A program made the translations under genes and the position numbers. A stretch of DNA of 64,000 nt from Paracoccus wurundjeri (GTDB lineage: Bacteria > Pseudomonadota > Alphaproteobacteria > Rhodobacterales > Rhodobacteraceae). Location: positions 1 through 64,000 of the forward strand of contig NZ_JAUUTZ010000023.1 of the NCBI RefSeq assembly GCF_030678915.1, written 5' to 3'. Below the pieces are notes generated by a model that searched no databases, was not told where the DNA came from, and was given only the letters and a program-made list of their open reading frames with translations. Positions 44,372 through 52,306 of this stretch are shown here, piece by piece; positions within the stretch are counted from its first letter, which is position 1; each line of letters begins with the position of its first letter.

Positions 44372-44931
44372 AGCCCTTCCTCCCGGCGGATGGCGGCAAG
44401 ACGTTTCAACGCGCGATGCAGCGCCACGCGCAGCGCCCCCGGGGCAAGTCCAAGACGGCGGCCACATTCATCATTTCCGTGCCCATCCAGCGCAAGACAG
44501 CGCAGCAATGCCGCGTCGCGTTCCGGAAGGCGATCGATCAGCGTTTCGGCGTCACGGCTTTCCATCGGATCGGTTTCGGGTTCCGCCTGAGGCAGATCCG
44601 CGAATGCGTCGACCGGCATCGAGATTTCCCGGCCATTCCGCCGAAAGGCGTCGATCACCTTGTGCCGTGTGATCGCATAAACCCATGGGCGTAGCGGCAA
44701 TTCGGGATTCCAGGTCCCCCGCTTCAGATGAATCGCCATCAATGTATCCTGCACGACATCCTCACACCAATCACTTCCCATGCCGGAGGCACGCGAACGA
44801 ACAATCCCGCGCAATACCGGCGCCATTTCCGCCAACAGCCGCCGATAGGCCGCGGCATCACCATGCAGGGCCGCCCGCATCAATTCCGACCAGTCGGATT
44901 TATGTGCCGACACGGTTTTTTCGTCCTGCAT
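44368..44931 (-). CDS. ECF RNA polymerase sigma factor
   Basis: The 187-residue sigma factor has region 2 (AEDVVQDTL-type helix seen as CEDVVQDTLMAIHLKRGTW, then RPWVYAITRHKVIDAFRR) and region 4 (LPERDAALLRCLALDGHGNDECGRRLGLAPGALRVALHRALKRL, read in parts). It is co-translated with NrsF. It likely belongs to the SigF-like ECF group of alphaproteobacteria that controls metal or redox stress genes. A matching promoter, GTAACG-N16-CGTAAG, lies directly upstream, which indicates autoregulation. Confidence 0.92.
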   Translation of the reverse strand: MQDEKTVSAHKSDWSELMRAALHGDAAAYRRLLAEMAPVLRGIVRSRASGMGSDWCEDVVQDTLMAIHLKRGTWNPELPLRPWVYAITRHKVIDAFRRNGREISMPVDAFADLPQAEPETDPMESRDAETLIDRLPERDAALLRCLALDGHGNDECGRRLGLAPGALRVALHRALKRLAAIRREEGL

Positions 44932-44944
44932 CTCTCAAACCTAA

Positions 44945-44972
44945 CTTACGTTACCTGCACCAATATCGTTAC
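44945..44972 (-). promoter_or_regulatory. ECF-type autoregulatory promoter
   Basis: On the minus strand: -35 GTAACG (44972-44967), 16-base spacer, -10 CGTAAG (44950-44945). The spacing and the GTAAC/CGTA elements are typical of ECF promoters. The -10 ends 13 bases before the sigma-factor ATG, so the leader would be about 7 bases and the mRNA nearly leaderless. Confidence 0.6.
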
Positions 44973-45050
44973 GCATGATGTCACGAAAACGGCCGCACTC
45001 ACAAACAGGTGATATCGCTTGGCCGGCTTCCGACCGCGGATCGTGCCGGA

Positions 45051-45560
45051 TTACCGGGCATTCCGCCGCGCCAGCTTGACCGATTTCTGCACTAAAAGCT
45101 TGCGGCGCAAAGGCGACAGGTGATCGACGTAAAGCCGCCCGTTCAGATGGTCGATCTGATGCTGTACGCTGGTCGCCCAGAGCCCGATGAAATCCCGCTC
45201 TTCCGTTTCCCCGGTATCGTTCATGAAACGCACCGTAACCGCCCGGGGCCGCTCGATCCGGGCGAAAACGCCGGGCAGGTTCGGGCTGGCCTCGTCGTGG
45301 CTGCGCAGCTTCACGCTGGCATGCAGGATCTCGGGATTGGCCATCCGCACCGCTTCCCGACGGGTCTGCGACGCGTCCACAACCGCAAGCCGCAGCATGA
45401 TCCCGATCTGGGGCGCGGCCAGCCCGACTCCGGGCATTGCCTCCATCGTCTCGATCATGTCGTCCCAGATCATCCGCACCGTCTCGGTCACCGCCTCGAC
45501 CGGCTCGGCCGGGATATGCAGGCGGCGATCCGAATATGGCAGGAAAGCCCGGACTGTCAT
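45051..45560 (-). CDS. Peptide deformylase-like protein lacking the catalytic residues
   Basis: The 169-residue deformylase homologue keeps motif 1 (GVGLAAPQ, 44-51). In motif 2 the metal-binding EGCLS is replaced by LPGVF (95-99), so the cysteine is lost. In motif 3, HELDH is HQIDH (134-138), with Gln135 in place of the catalytic glutamate. Such a protein should not deformylate. The rest of the fold is intact, so it is not a random pseudogene. The start at 45560 is preferred (AGGTG upstream; MTVRAFLPYSDRRL aligns with true PDF starts). It lies 126 bases downstream of the intact def gene; fmt, often adjacent, is absent. Confidence 0.85.
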   Translation of the reverse strand: MTVRAFLPYSDRRLHIPAEPVEAVTETVRMIWDDMIETMEAMPGVGLAAPQIGIMLRLAVVDASQTRREAVRMANPEILHASVKLRSHDEASPNLPGVFARIERPRAVTVRFMNDTGETEERDFIGLWATSVQHQIDHLNGRLYVDHLSPLRRKLLVQKSVKLARRNAR

Positions 45561-45686
45561 CCACCGCACCTGTCATCAGCCGGAAGCCCGATCTGCTTTT
45601 CTTTCATCCCGATATCCCGGGACGTGGGGCAAGGCCCTGGCCGCCGCAGAGCGCAGTTCCGACGCATCCCCGCGGAACCCCCATCC

Positions 45687-46211
45687 TTAGCCACGCACCC
45701 GTTCCCGCTTGAGCTTGACCATCTTGCGGGTGATCATCTGCCGCTTGATCGCCGAGAGATAATCGATGAACAGTACCCCGTTCAGGTGATCCAGCTCATG
45801 CTGGGCGCAGGTCGCCCACAGCCCGTCGAACTCCTGTTCGTGGCTCTTTCCGTCCAGCCCGAGCCAGCGCATCTTCACCTGCGCGGGGCGGGTTACCTCG
45901 GCATATTGTTCGGGAATCGACAGGCAACCCTCTTCATGGACATTCTTTTCCTCGGATTCCCATGTCACCTCGGGATTGATCAGCACCATCGGCTGCCGCT
46001 CGGCCTCGGGGTCGCGATTGGCATCCATGACGAACATCCGTTGCAGCACGCCGATCTGCGGCGCGGCAAGTCCGATGCCCGGCGCTTCATACATCGTGGC
46101 AAGCATATCGCTGGCCAGCGCCTCGATCTCGGGCGTGACGCGGGCAATGGGTTCCGCAAGCTTTTTCAGCCGCGGATCGGGATGGATCAGGATCGGTCTC
46201 AATATCGTCAT
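45687..46211 (-). CDS. def: Peptide deformylase
   Basis: Removes the formyl group from N-terminal formyl-methionine. The 174-residue enzyme has all three motifs: GIGLAAPQIG (45-54), EGCLS with Cys96, and HELDH with Glu139. The start at 46211 gives the standard MTILRPILIHPDPRL; an open frame reaching 46466 has no protein-like sequence and is divergent over the aminotransferase start. It is intact, unlike its downstream paralogue. Confidence 0.95.
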   Translation of the reverse strand: MTILRPILIHPDPRLKKLAEPIARVTPEIEALASDMLATMYEAPGIGLAAPQIGVLQRMFVMDANRDPEAERQPMVLINPEVTWESEEKNVHEEGCLSIPEQYAEVTRPAQVKMRWLGLDGKSHEQEFDGLWATCAQHELDHLNGVLFIDYLSAIKRQMITRKMVKLKRERVRG

Positions 46212-46294
46212 GGCCTTGCATTTAGGGCAAGGCTTCACCTTCCGCAACAAGCAGCGTATGCATGGCACAAAACGCGATATCAAGGGAGCCCGCC

Positions 46295-47479
46295 ATGACA
46301 CGACCCGATTTCGACGAGGTGATAGACCGCATCGGCACGCATTGCTCGAAATGGGACGATATGGAGGCGCATTATGGCGTCGCCCCGGGCGAAGGCGGCT
46401 TGGCGATGTGGGTGGCGGATATGGATTTCCGGCCGCCAGCCGCCGTCCAGCGCGCCGTCGAAGCAACCGCTACGCATGGCATCTATGGTTATCCCGGCGC
46501 GAATGCTCCCTATCTCGAAGCGATCCGGTGGTGGATGGCGAACCGCCACGATTGGCAGATCGAGACCAACTGGATCCTGACCTGCGCCGGGCTGGTCAAT
46601 GGCGTGGCCATGGCGCTGGATGCCTATACCGCCCCGGGCGACGGCGTCATCGTCATGAGCCCCGTCTATCACGCCTTTGGCCGCGTGGTCCGGGCCAGCG
46701 GGCGCGAATTGGTGGAACTGCCGCTGGCGCAGGAAAACGGCCAGTACCGGATGGACTGGAGCCGCTGGGAAACCATGCTCAGCGGCAATGAAAAACTGCT
46801 GATCCTGTGTTCGCCTCATAATCCCGGCGGCCGCGTCTGGAGCGAAGAAGAACTGCGCGAGGTCGCCGATTTCTGTACCCGCCACGACCTGATTCTGCTT
46901 TCCGACGATATCCATTGTGATCTGGTCATGCCGGGACATCGCCACCGCATGATTGCCGCCCTCATTCCCGAGATCCGCGACCGGCTGGTGACACTGACCG
47001 CCGCAACCAAAAGCTTCAATATCGCCGGTGCCCATATCGGCAACGCGATCATCGCCGATGACGATCTGCGCGGCAAATTCAAGGGCGCCCTGATGGCGCG
47101 CGGTATCTCTCCGGGCTTGTTCGGCATGGATATGGTCACCGCAGCCTATTCGCCCGAGGGCGCGGAATGGGTGGATGCCCTGACCGCCTATCTCGACGGC
47201 AATCGCCGGGTTTTCGATGACGGGGTGAACGCCATTCCCGGCCTGTGCTCGATGCCCTTGCAGGCGACCTATCTGTCATGGGTCGATTTTTCGGGCACCG
47301 GGATGAGCACCGCCGAATTCACCGCCCGCGTTCAGAACTCTGCCCGTATCGCTGCCAATCACGGCACGAGCTTCGGTCAGGGGGGCGAAAATTTCCTGCG
47401 TTTCAACATCGCCACGCCGCGTGCCCGCGTGACGCAGGCCGTCAAACAATTGCAGGACGCCTTCTCCGATCTGCAATGA
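46295..47479 (+). CDS. PatB/MalY-type C-S lyase (cystathionine beta-lyase), PLP-dependent
   Basis: Fold-type I PLP enzyme of 394 residues. PatB/MalY signatures: LAMWVADMDFRPP near residue 36, IYGYPG, CSPHNPGGRVW (172-182), SDDIHCDL (203-210) and the PLP lysine Lys239 in TAATKSFNIAG. The family cleaves cystathionine or cysteine conjugates to homocysteine or sulfide plus pyruvate. The ATG at 46295 follows AAGGGAGCCCGCC. It is divergent from def and overlaps the next gene by four bases. Confidence 0.9.
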   Translation: MTRPDFDEVIDRIGTHCSKWDDMEAHYGVAPGEGGLAMWVADMDFRPPAAVQRAVEATATHGIYGYPGANAPYLEAIRWWMANRHDWQIETNWILTCAGLVNGVAMALDAYTAPGDGVIVMSPVYHAFGRVVRASGRELVELPLAQENGQYRMDWSRWETMLSGNEKLLILCSPHNPGGRVWSEEELREVADFCTRHDLILLSDDIHCDLVMPGHRHRMIAALIPEIRDRLVTLTAATKSFNIAGAHIGNAIIADDDLRGKFKGALMARGISPGLFGMDMVTAAYSPEGAEWVDALTAYLDGNRRVFDDGVNAIPGLCSMPLQATYLSWVDFSGTGMSTAEFTARVQNSARIAANHGTSFGQGGENFLRFNIATPRARVTQAVKQLQDAFSDLQ

Positions 47480-48024
47480 ACCTGCTGGCGCGCCTCTTCT
47501 CGGGGCTGACGCTGATCGCGGTGATCTTCGGGATATGGGCGATATTGCTGCCGCAGCGCCCAGGCCCGACCGACCGGGTCGCGCCGCAGGAAACCGCGTT
47601 GAACGGACCCGTCACCCGTATCCTGATCGAGAAATCCGCCCGCCGCATGACGGTTTTCCGGGACGATGCGGCGCTAAAGACCTATCGTATCGCGCTCGGC
47701 TTCGCACCCGAAGGCGACAAGCGCCGTGAGGGCGACGGCAAGACGCCCGAGGGGATTTTCCGCATCGATCGCCTGAACAGGCAAAGCGCTTATCACCTGT
47801 CGCTGGGGATCGATTATCCGCAAACCGGACACCGCACCCGCGCCGCCGCCAAGGGTCTTGATCCCGGCGGCGACATCTTCATTCACGGACAGCCGAACCA
47901 GTTGCCAGAGGGCATCACCCTGCCGGGTGACTGGACCGCCGGATGCATCGCCATCTCGAACATCGAAATCGCCGAACTTTTCGCGGCGGCATCCGTCGGC
48001 ACCAGGGTCGAGATCCGGCCCTGA
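47476..48024 (+). CDS. L,D-transpeptidase (YkuD) family protein, YafK-like
   Basis: The 182-residue protein has an N-terminal membrane anchor or uncleaved signal (LTLIAVIFGIWAILL) and a YkuD domain with DIFIHG (His137) and WTAGCIAISN (nucleophile Cys157). The arginine that usually follows GCI is alanine, as in the YafK branch, some members of which cut rather than form peptidoglycan cross-links. It overlaps the PatB-type gene by four bases (ATGA); the functional link is unclear. Confidence 0.85.
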   Translation: MNLLARLFSGLTLIAVIFGIWAILLPQRPGPTDRVAPQETALNGPVTRILIEKSARRMTVFRDDAALKTYRIALGFAPEGDKRREGDGKTPEGIFRIDRLNRQSAYHLSLGIDYPQTGHRTRAAAKGLDPGGDIFIHGQPNQLPEGITLPGDWTAGCIAISNIEIAELFAAASVGTRVEIRP

Positions 48025-48030
48025 CCGGTC

Positions 48031-49539
48031 TCAGGTTGACGCAACCGCGAATTCCGTCATCATGCCCATTTCCAGATGCGGCATATGATGGCAGTGCAGC
48101 ATCCAGCGCGCGGCCTCGCCCGCATCCAGCGCAACCGTCACCATCGCCATCGGCGGCACATAAACCGTGTCGCGCCTTGCGCCACTGATCCGCTGCCCGT
48201 TGATATCCACCACCTGAAAGACATGTCCATGCAGATGCATCGGATGCCCCATCATCGACATATTGTGGAACGTGACCTCGACGCGTTCACCGGATTGCGC
48301 CTCGACCGGGATATGCTCGCCCCAGGTCTTGCCCGAGATGGTCCAGCGATATGGCTGCATCGAACCGCCAAGCATCAGCATATGACTGCGCTGCACATCG
48401 CGGGTGGGTAACGGCGCAAGTGCGGCCAGCCGTGTTTCCTGGGCAAGATCGACGTCAAAGGCCGGCGCGGCCTCTGACGCCAGAATATCCAGCTTCGTCA
48501 CCCGGGCTTCGCTTGTGGCAAGGATCAGCCCGGTACGCTCGCGCGCGCCTTCCCGCAACGCAAGAACCGGCCAGACTCCGGCGCCGGACAGATCAAGATC
48601 AAGATCCAGCCGCTGTCCCATGGCAAGGCCGAACCGCGACCCAGTGACAGGTTCAACCGCATGACCATCCACCGCGATCAGCGATGCCTCGACCTTACCG
48701 GTATCGATCCAGAAAACCGTCGCGGCCGAAGCGTTTATCACGCGCAGGCGCACCCGCCCGTCACGCTCGACCCGCACCACCTCCGGATCGGACAAGGTGC
48801 GGTCATTCGCAAGATAGGCATCCCATTCGTAATCATTCAGATCCATATCCTGCATGTTCATCCCCTGCATGGGCATGTCATGTTCTTCTTTCGCCGCCGT
48901 CCCGGGCATCTCCATCCCGCCGTGGTCCATACCGGACATCGGCGGCTTCCGCTCCGTCGCATGGCCGCCATGATGGCCGTTGCTCTGGGCATGACCGCCC
49001 GCGATCTCCTCAAGCACCTCTGCCGGTGATTTGAAGGCGAAGTCATGCAGGAACATCACCACTTCCTGACGATCCGCGGCAAGATCCTCTTCGCTGCGCA
49101 CGATCAGCGGCGCGGCAAGAAGCCTCATTTCCTGCATGGGGATATGCGCATGCATCCAGAAAGTTCCCGGAAGCGTGGCATAATCATAACTTCGGGTTTC
49201 GCCGGGCTTCAATGCGGGCATCGGCATATCGGGGACGCCGTCCTGCTTATTCGGGGGGATTTGGCCGTGCCAGTGAATCAGGGTCGGATCGGGCAGATCA
49301 TTCGTCAGATCGACCCTGAATCTCTGTCCGGGATCAAGCGTCAACCCCTGCCCCGAGGGACCTTCAAGGCCCCAGACCGTCGCGGCCCGGCCATTTATGT
49401 CAAGCACCCGGCTGGTGGCAACAAGGCGCGTCGCGGGGCCCGTCTTGGGTGTCTGCCCCATGCCGATGCGCGGAAATTGTGCAGCCGCAGTGGCTGCAAC
49501 ACTCGCGGCAAGCAAGCCGCGTCTGGTAAAATAGGTCAT
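48031..49539 (-). CDS. Multicopper oxidase, CopA/CumA-like, Tat-exported
   Basis: The 502-residue protein has a Tat signal (YFTRRGLLAASVAAT). Type 2/3 copper ligands are HWHG (89-92) and HAH (130-132); the C-terminal HPMHLHGH (432-439) and HCHHMPHLEMGMM (482-494) carry the type 1/3 sites. An insert at about 183-232 is very rich in His and Met (SNGHHGGHA, MSGMDHGGMEM, MPMQGMNMQDM), as in periplasmic cuprous oxidases that protect against copper. It is on the minus strand, 80 bases downstream of a Cys/His-rich secreted protein gene. Copper detoxification is the likely role. Confidence 0.93.
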   Translation of the reverse strand: MTYFTRRGLLAASVAATAAAQFPRIGMGQTPKTGPATRLVATSRVLDINGRAATVWGLEGPSGQGLTLDPGQRFRVDLTNDLPDPTLIHWHGQIPPNKQDGVPDMPMPALKPGETRSYDYATLPGTFWMHAHIPMQEMRLLAAPLIVRSEEDLAADRQEVVMFLHDFAFKSPAEVLEEIAGGHAQSNGHHGGHATERKPPMSGMDHGGMEMPGTAAKEEHDMPMQGMNMQDMDLNDYEWDAYLANDRTLSDPEVVRVERDGRVRLRVINASAATVFWIDTGKVEASLIAVDGHAVEPVTGSRFGLAMGQRLDLDLDLSGAGVWPVLALREGARERTGLILATSEARVTKLDILASEAAPAFDVDLAQETRLAALAPLPTRDVQRSHMLMLGGSMQPYRWTISGKTWGEHIPVEAQSGERVEVTFHNMSMMGHPMHLHGHVFQVVDINGQRISGARRDTVYVPPMAMVTVALDAGEAARWMLHCHHMPHLEMGMMTEFAVAST

Positions 49540-49618
49540 ATCTGTCTCCGATAGAAACGGGAAACTCGGTTCCCGTCTGAAAATCCTGGGAAATACACGT
49601 CACAGGGGACGCGAGGTT

Positions 49619-50002
49619 TCAAAGAGACAGGGGTTTCGGCGGCGGATCGCTGACCGGCAAAGACAGCCCGCGCGCAACCGTCGCCGGCGGAAAATCATGA
49701 ATTCCTGCCGCAAGCTCCGCGACGGGAACGGCCTCGTCAGCCGTCAATCCCGGGCAATTCCACATGCAACAGCTGCTGCTGGTCGGGCACTTGATTCGAT
49801 GAGAGTTATGATCGCTTATCGAATCACGTGCCCCGTCATCGCTGGCGACATGATCATGGGTCGTAATCGACTGACCCGACATCTCGGGCATTATATCCTG
49901 TTGCACCTGTGCGAAAGACATATCTGCGGAATGCACCGCAACCTGAAGCGGTGCAAAGCCAAGCAACAGAAAAAACATGATCGAAAAAATCTTCCGCCAC
50001 AT
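49619..50002 (-). CDS. Small secreted Cys/His-rich protein linked to the multicopper oxidase
   Basis: The 127-residue form starts MWRKIFSIMFFLLLGFAPLQVAVHSA, a signal peptide. The mature part is rich in His and Asp and has a cysteine cluster KCPTSSSCCMWNCPG near residue 80, a plausible copper-binding site. It is encoded directly upstream of the multicopper oxidase on the same strand. A longer frame to 50158 would overlap the accA start and has no protein-like features. I do not recognise a named family; the DUF2946-type proteins near copper genes are the closest idea. Confidence 0.6.
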   Translation of the reverse strand: MWRKIFSIMFFLLLGFAPLQVAVHSADMSFAQVQQDIMPEMSGQSITTHDHVASDDGARDSISDHNSHRIKCPTSSSCCMWNCPGLTADEAVPVAELAAGIHDFPPATVARGLSLPVSDPPPKPLSL

Positions 50003-50156
50003 GCGGAACAGATAACCCCACCCAATCTCTTTGCCAAGAGCGGCAGCCTGCCGTTCAGCCCCGCGCATGGCCGGGATCATATTCGCCGCGTTGCAATTCG
50101 CCCGCCCTGCCCGCATATAGGGGGCGCAAAGCGAACAAGCCCGGAGCATATTGCGC

Positions 50157-51116
50157 ATGGTCTATCTCGATTTCGAAAAACCGCTGGCCGATGTAGAGGG
50201 CAAGGCCGAAGAACTTCGCGTCATGGCCCGGAAATCGGAAGATGCTGTGGATGTCGAAAAAGAGGCGGCCGCGCTGGACAAGAAAGCCGGCGATTTGCTG
50301 AAAGATCTGTACAAGAATCTGGATCCATGGCGCAAAACGCAGGTTGCCCGGCATCCCGACCGGCCGCATTGCCGCAATTATATCGAGATGCTGTTCACCG
50401 AATTCACACCGCTGGCCGGTGACCGCGCATTCGGCGACGACCATGCCGTAATGGGCGGCCTCGCGCGTTTCAACGATGCCCCATGCGTGGTGATCGGCCA
50501 CGAAAAAGGCCATGATACGCAATCACGCATCCATCACAATTTCGGCATGGCGCGGCCGGAAGGTTATCGCAAGGCGATCCGCCTGATGGATCTGGCCCAT
50601 CGCTTCGGCCTGCCGGTCATCACCATCGTCGACACGCCCGGCGCCTATCCCGGCAAGGGCGCGGAAGAACGCGGCCAGTCCGAAGCCATTGCCCGCTGCA
50701 CGCAGAAATGCCTTGAAATCGGCGTCCCACTGGTCAGCGTCATCATAGGCGAAGGCGGCTCGGGCGGGGCGGTAGCATTCGCGACCGCCAACCGGATCGC
50801 CATGCTGGAACATTCGATCTACTCGGTCATCTCGCCAGAGGGCTGCGCGTCGATCCTGTGGAAGGATGCCGAGAAGATGCGCGATGCAGCGACGGCGCTG
50901 CGCCTGACCGCACAGGATCTGAAGAAACTCGAAGTGATCGACAGGATCATCTCTGAACCTCTGGGCGGCGCTCAACGCGACCCCGGCGCCGCGATCGGGG
51001 CGGTCGGTAGCGGCATTCAGGCCATGCTCGAAGAGCTTGCGGGCAAGAAACCGGCGGAACTGATTAGTGATCGGCGGCAGAAATTCCTGTCGATGGGTTC
51101 GAAATCGCTGGCATAA
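50157..51116 (+). CDS. accA: Acetyl-CoA carboxylase carboxyltransferase, alpha subunit
   Basis: Transfers the carboxyl group from biotin to acetyl-CoA with AccD. The 319-residue protein has FEKPLADVEGKAEELR, HPDRPHCRNYIEMLFTEF, GHEKGHDTQSRIHHNFGMARPEGYRKA, and the crotonase-fold active region TPGAYPGKGAEERGQSEAIA with GEGGSGGAVAFA. The length is the usual one for AccA. The ATG at 50157 is preferred over a TTG two codons earlier. It is a single gene, divergent from the copper locus. Confidence 0.96.
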   Translation: MVYLDFEKPLADVEGKAEELRVMARKSEDAVDVEKEAAALDKKAGDLLKDLYKNLDPWRKTQVARHPDRPHCRNYIEMLFTEFTPLAGDRAFGDDHAVMGGLARFNDAPCVVIGHEKGHDTQSRIHHNFGMARPEGYRKAIRLMDLAHRFGLPVITIVDTPGAYPGKGAEERGQSEAIARCTQKCLEIGVPLVSVIIGEGGSGGAVAFATANRIAMLEHSIYSVISPEGCASILWKDAEKMRDAATALRLTAQDLKKLEVIDRIISEPLGGAQRDPGAAIGAVGSGIQAMLEELAGKKPAELISDRRQKFLSMGSKSLA

Positions 51117-51209
51117 GGATGCCGGCGAAGCTGCCCTGAACGGCTCCAGACAAAAATCGCAGAGGTTTCCCGCAGGATTTGTTATACTCTTCCCACCGGG
51201 AGGAGAATC

Positions 51210-52175
51210 ATGACCAGTCGAAGCCACGCCGATATTGTGGCCGAGCAATCGCGATCCAATTCTGCGACATCCGCCCTTGCCGCGTCATGGCGGCGGTCGA
51301 TGATGAAACATGGCCTGGATCCGGCCGACAGGCACCGGCCGGAACGGTTGTCATGTTCCGAACTCGCCATCCGCCGTCAGTCCATGGAACATTTCCTGAA
51401 TGTCGCCGGCCCGCAGATCGACCAGCTTTACAATCTCGTTTGTCTCTCGGGCTGCAACGTCCTGCTGACCGATGCCGATGGCGTCGTATTGGATCAGCGG
51501 GTGAATGACGCGGATGCGACCCAGTTCCGGGAATGGGGATTGTGGCAGGGTGTCGACTGGTCCGAAGCGGTTCAGGGAACCAATGGCATCGGCACATGCC
51601 TTGTCGAGGAGCGGCAGGTCACGATTCACCGGAACGAACATTTTCATACCAGAAACACCGCCATGTCCTGCATGGACGCACCGATCTGGGGGCCGGATGG
51701 CCGCCTGCTTGCGGCGCTGGATGTCAGCTCTGCCCGCGCGGACCAAACCGAGCGTTATAACCGGCTGATCTCGGCGCAGGTCGCCCAGACCGCGCGCGCG
51801 ATCGAGGCGATCTTCTTCCGCGCCAGCTTCCCCGACGCGCGGATCGTGGTGGCATCCGGCGACGGGATATCCGGTGACGGCACGGGCGCGGCCACACTTC
51901 TGGCGGTGGACAAGGACGATCTTGCCATCGGCGCTACCCGTGCGGCCCGGCGGGCATTGGGGCTTGAACGGGAAGGCGCGATCCGCCCCCGCCCCGCCGC
52001 CGATTTGCTGGGGCGCGAGGATGAGCTGTCCGGTTTCGACAAGGCAGAACGCGCCGCGGTTGCCCGCGCATTGGCGCGCGCGGATGGCAATGTCTCGGCG
52101 GCGGCCCGTGCGCTTGGGATCGGCCGCGCGACCATGTACCGGCGCATGGCCCGGCTGGAACTGGGCGAAAAATAA
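51210..52175 (+). CDS. GAF-Fis regulator (AcoR-type without the AAA+ domain)
   Basis: The 321-residue regulator begins with the AcoR-type N-terminus (ALAASWRRSMMKHGLDP). A GAF sensor domain follows (about 60-200; VQGTNGIGTCLVEERQVTIHRNEHF), then a C-terminal Fis/HTH_8 helix-turn-helix (FDKAERAAVARALARADGNVSAAARALGIGRATMYRRM, read in parts). The sigma-54-interacting AAA+ domain with the GAFTGA loop is missing, so it cannot be a sigma-54 activator. It is 131 bases upstream of an aldehyde dehydrogenase gene, and a perfect palindrome stands between them. It probably senses an aldehyde or alcohol. Confidence 0.9.
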   Translation: MTSRSHADIVAEQSRSNSATSALAASWRRSMMKHGLDPADRHRPERLSCSELAIRRQSMEHFLNVAGPQIDQLYNLVCLSGCNVLLTDADGVVLDQRVNDADATQFREWGLWQGVDWSEAVQGTNGIGTCLVEERQVTIHRNEHFHTRNTAMSCMDAPIWGPDGRLLAALDVSSARADQTERYNRLISAQVAQTARAIEAIFFRASFPDARIVVASGDGISGDGTGAATLLAVDKDDLAIGATRAARRALGLEREGAIRPRPAADLLGREDELSGFDKAERAAVARALARADGNVSAAARALGIGRATMYRRMARLELGEK

Positions 52176-52182
52176 CCACGAC

Positions 52183-52200
52183 TGTCTCACTGGTGAGACA
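52183..52200. promoter_or_regulatory. Perfect palindromic operator before the aldehyde dehydrogenase gene
   Basis: TGTCTCAC-TG-GTGAGACA: eight-base arms, two-base centre, starting eight bases after the regulator stop and 107 bases before the dehydrogenase start. It matches the expected symmetry of a Fis-type dimer and lies where an upstream activating sequence would be. Confidence 0.7.
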
Positions 52201-52306
52201 ACTCGGGACAGTGTCACCGCGCGGGCGATTGCCTGAGGCCCCTGCTTCTCCAATCCTGCCCGCATACCCGGATGGGGAGTCCGGGATGTGTCAAAGGAGG
52301 ACGACA

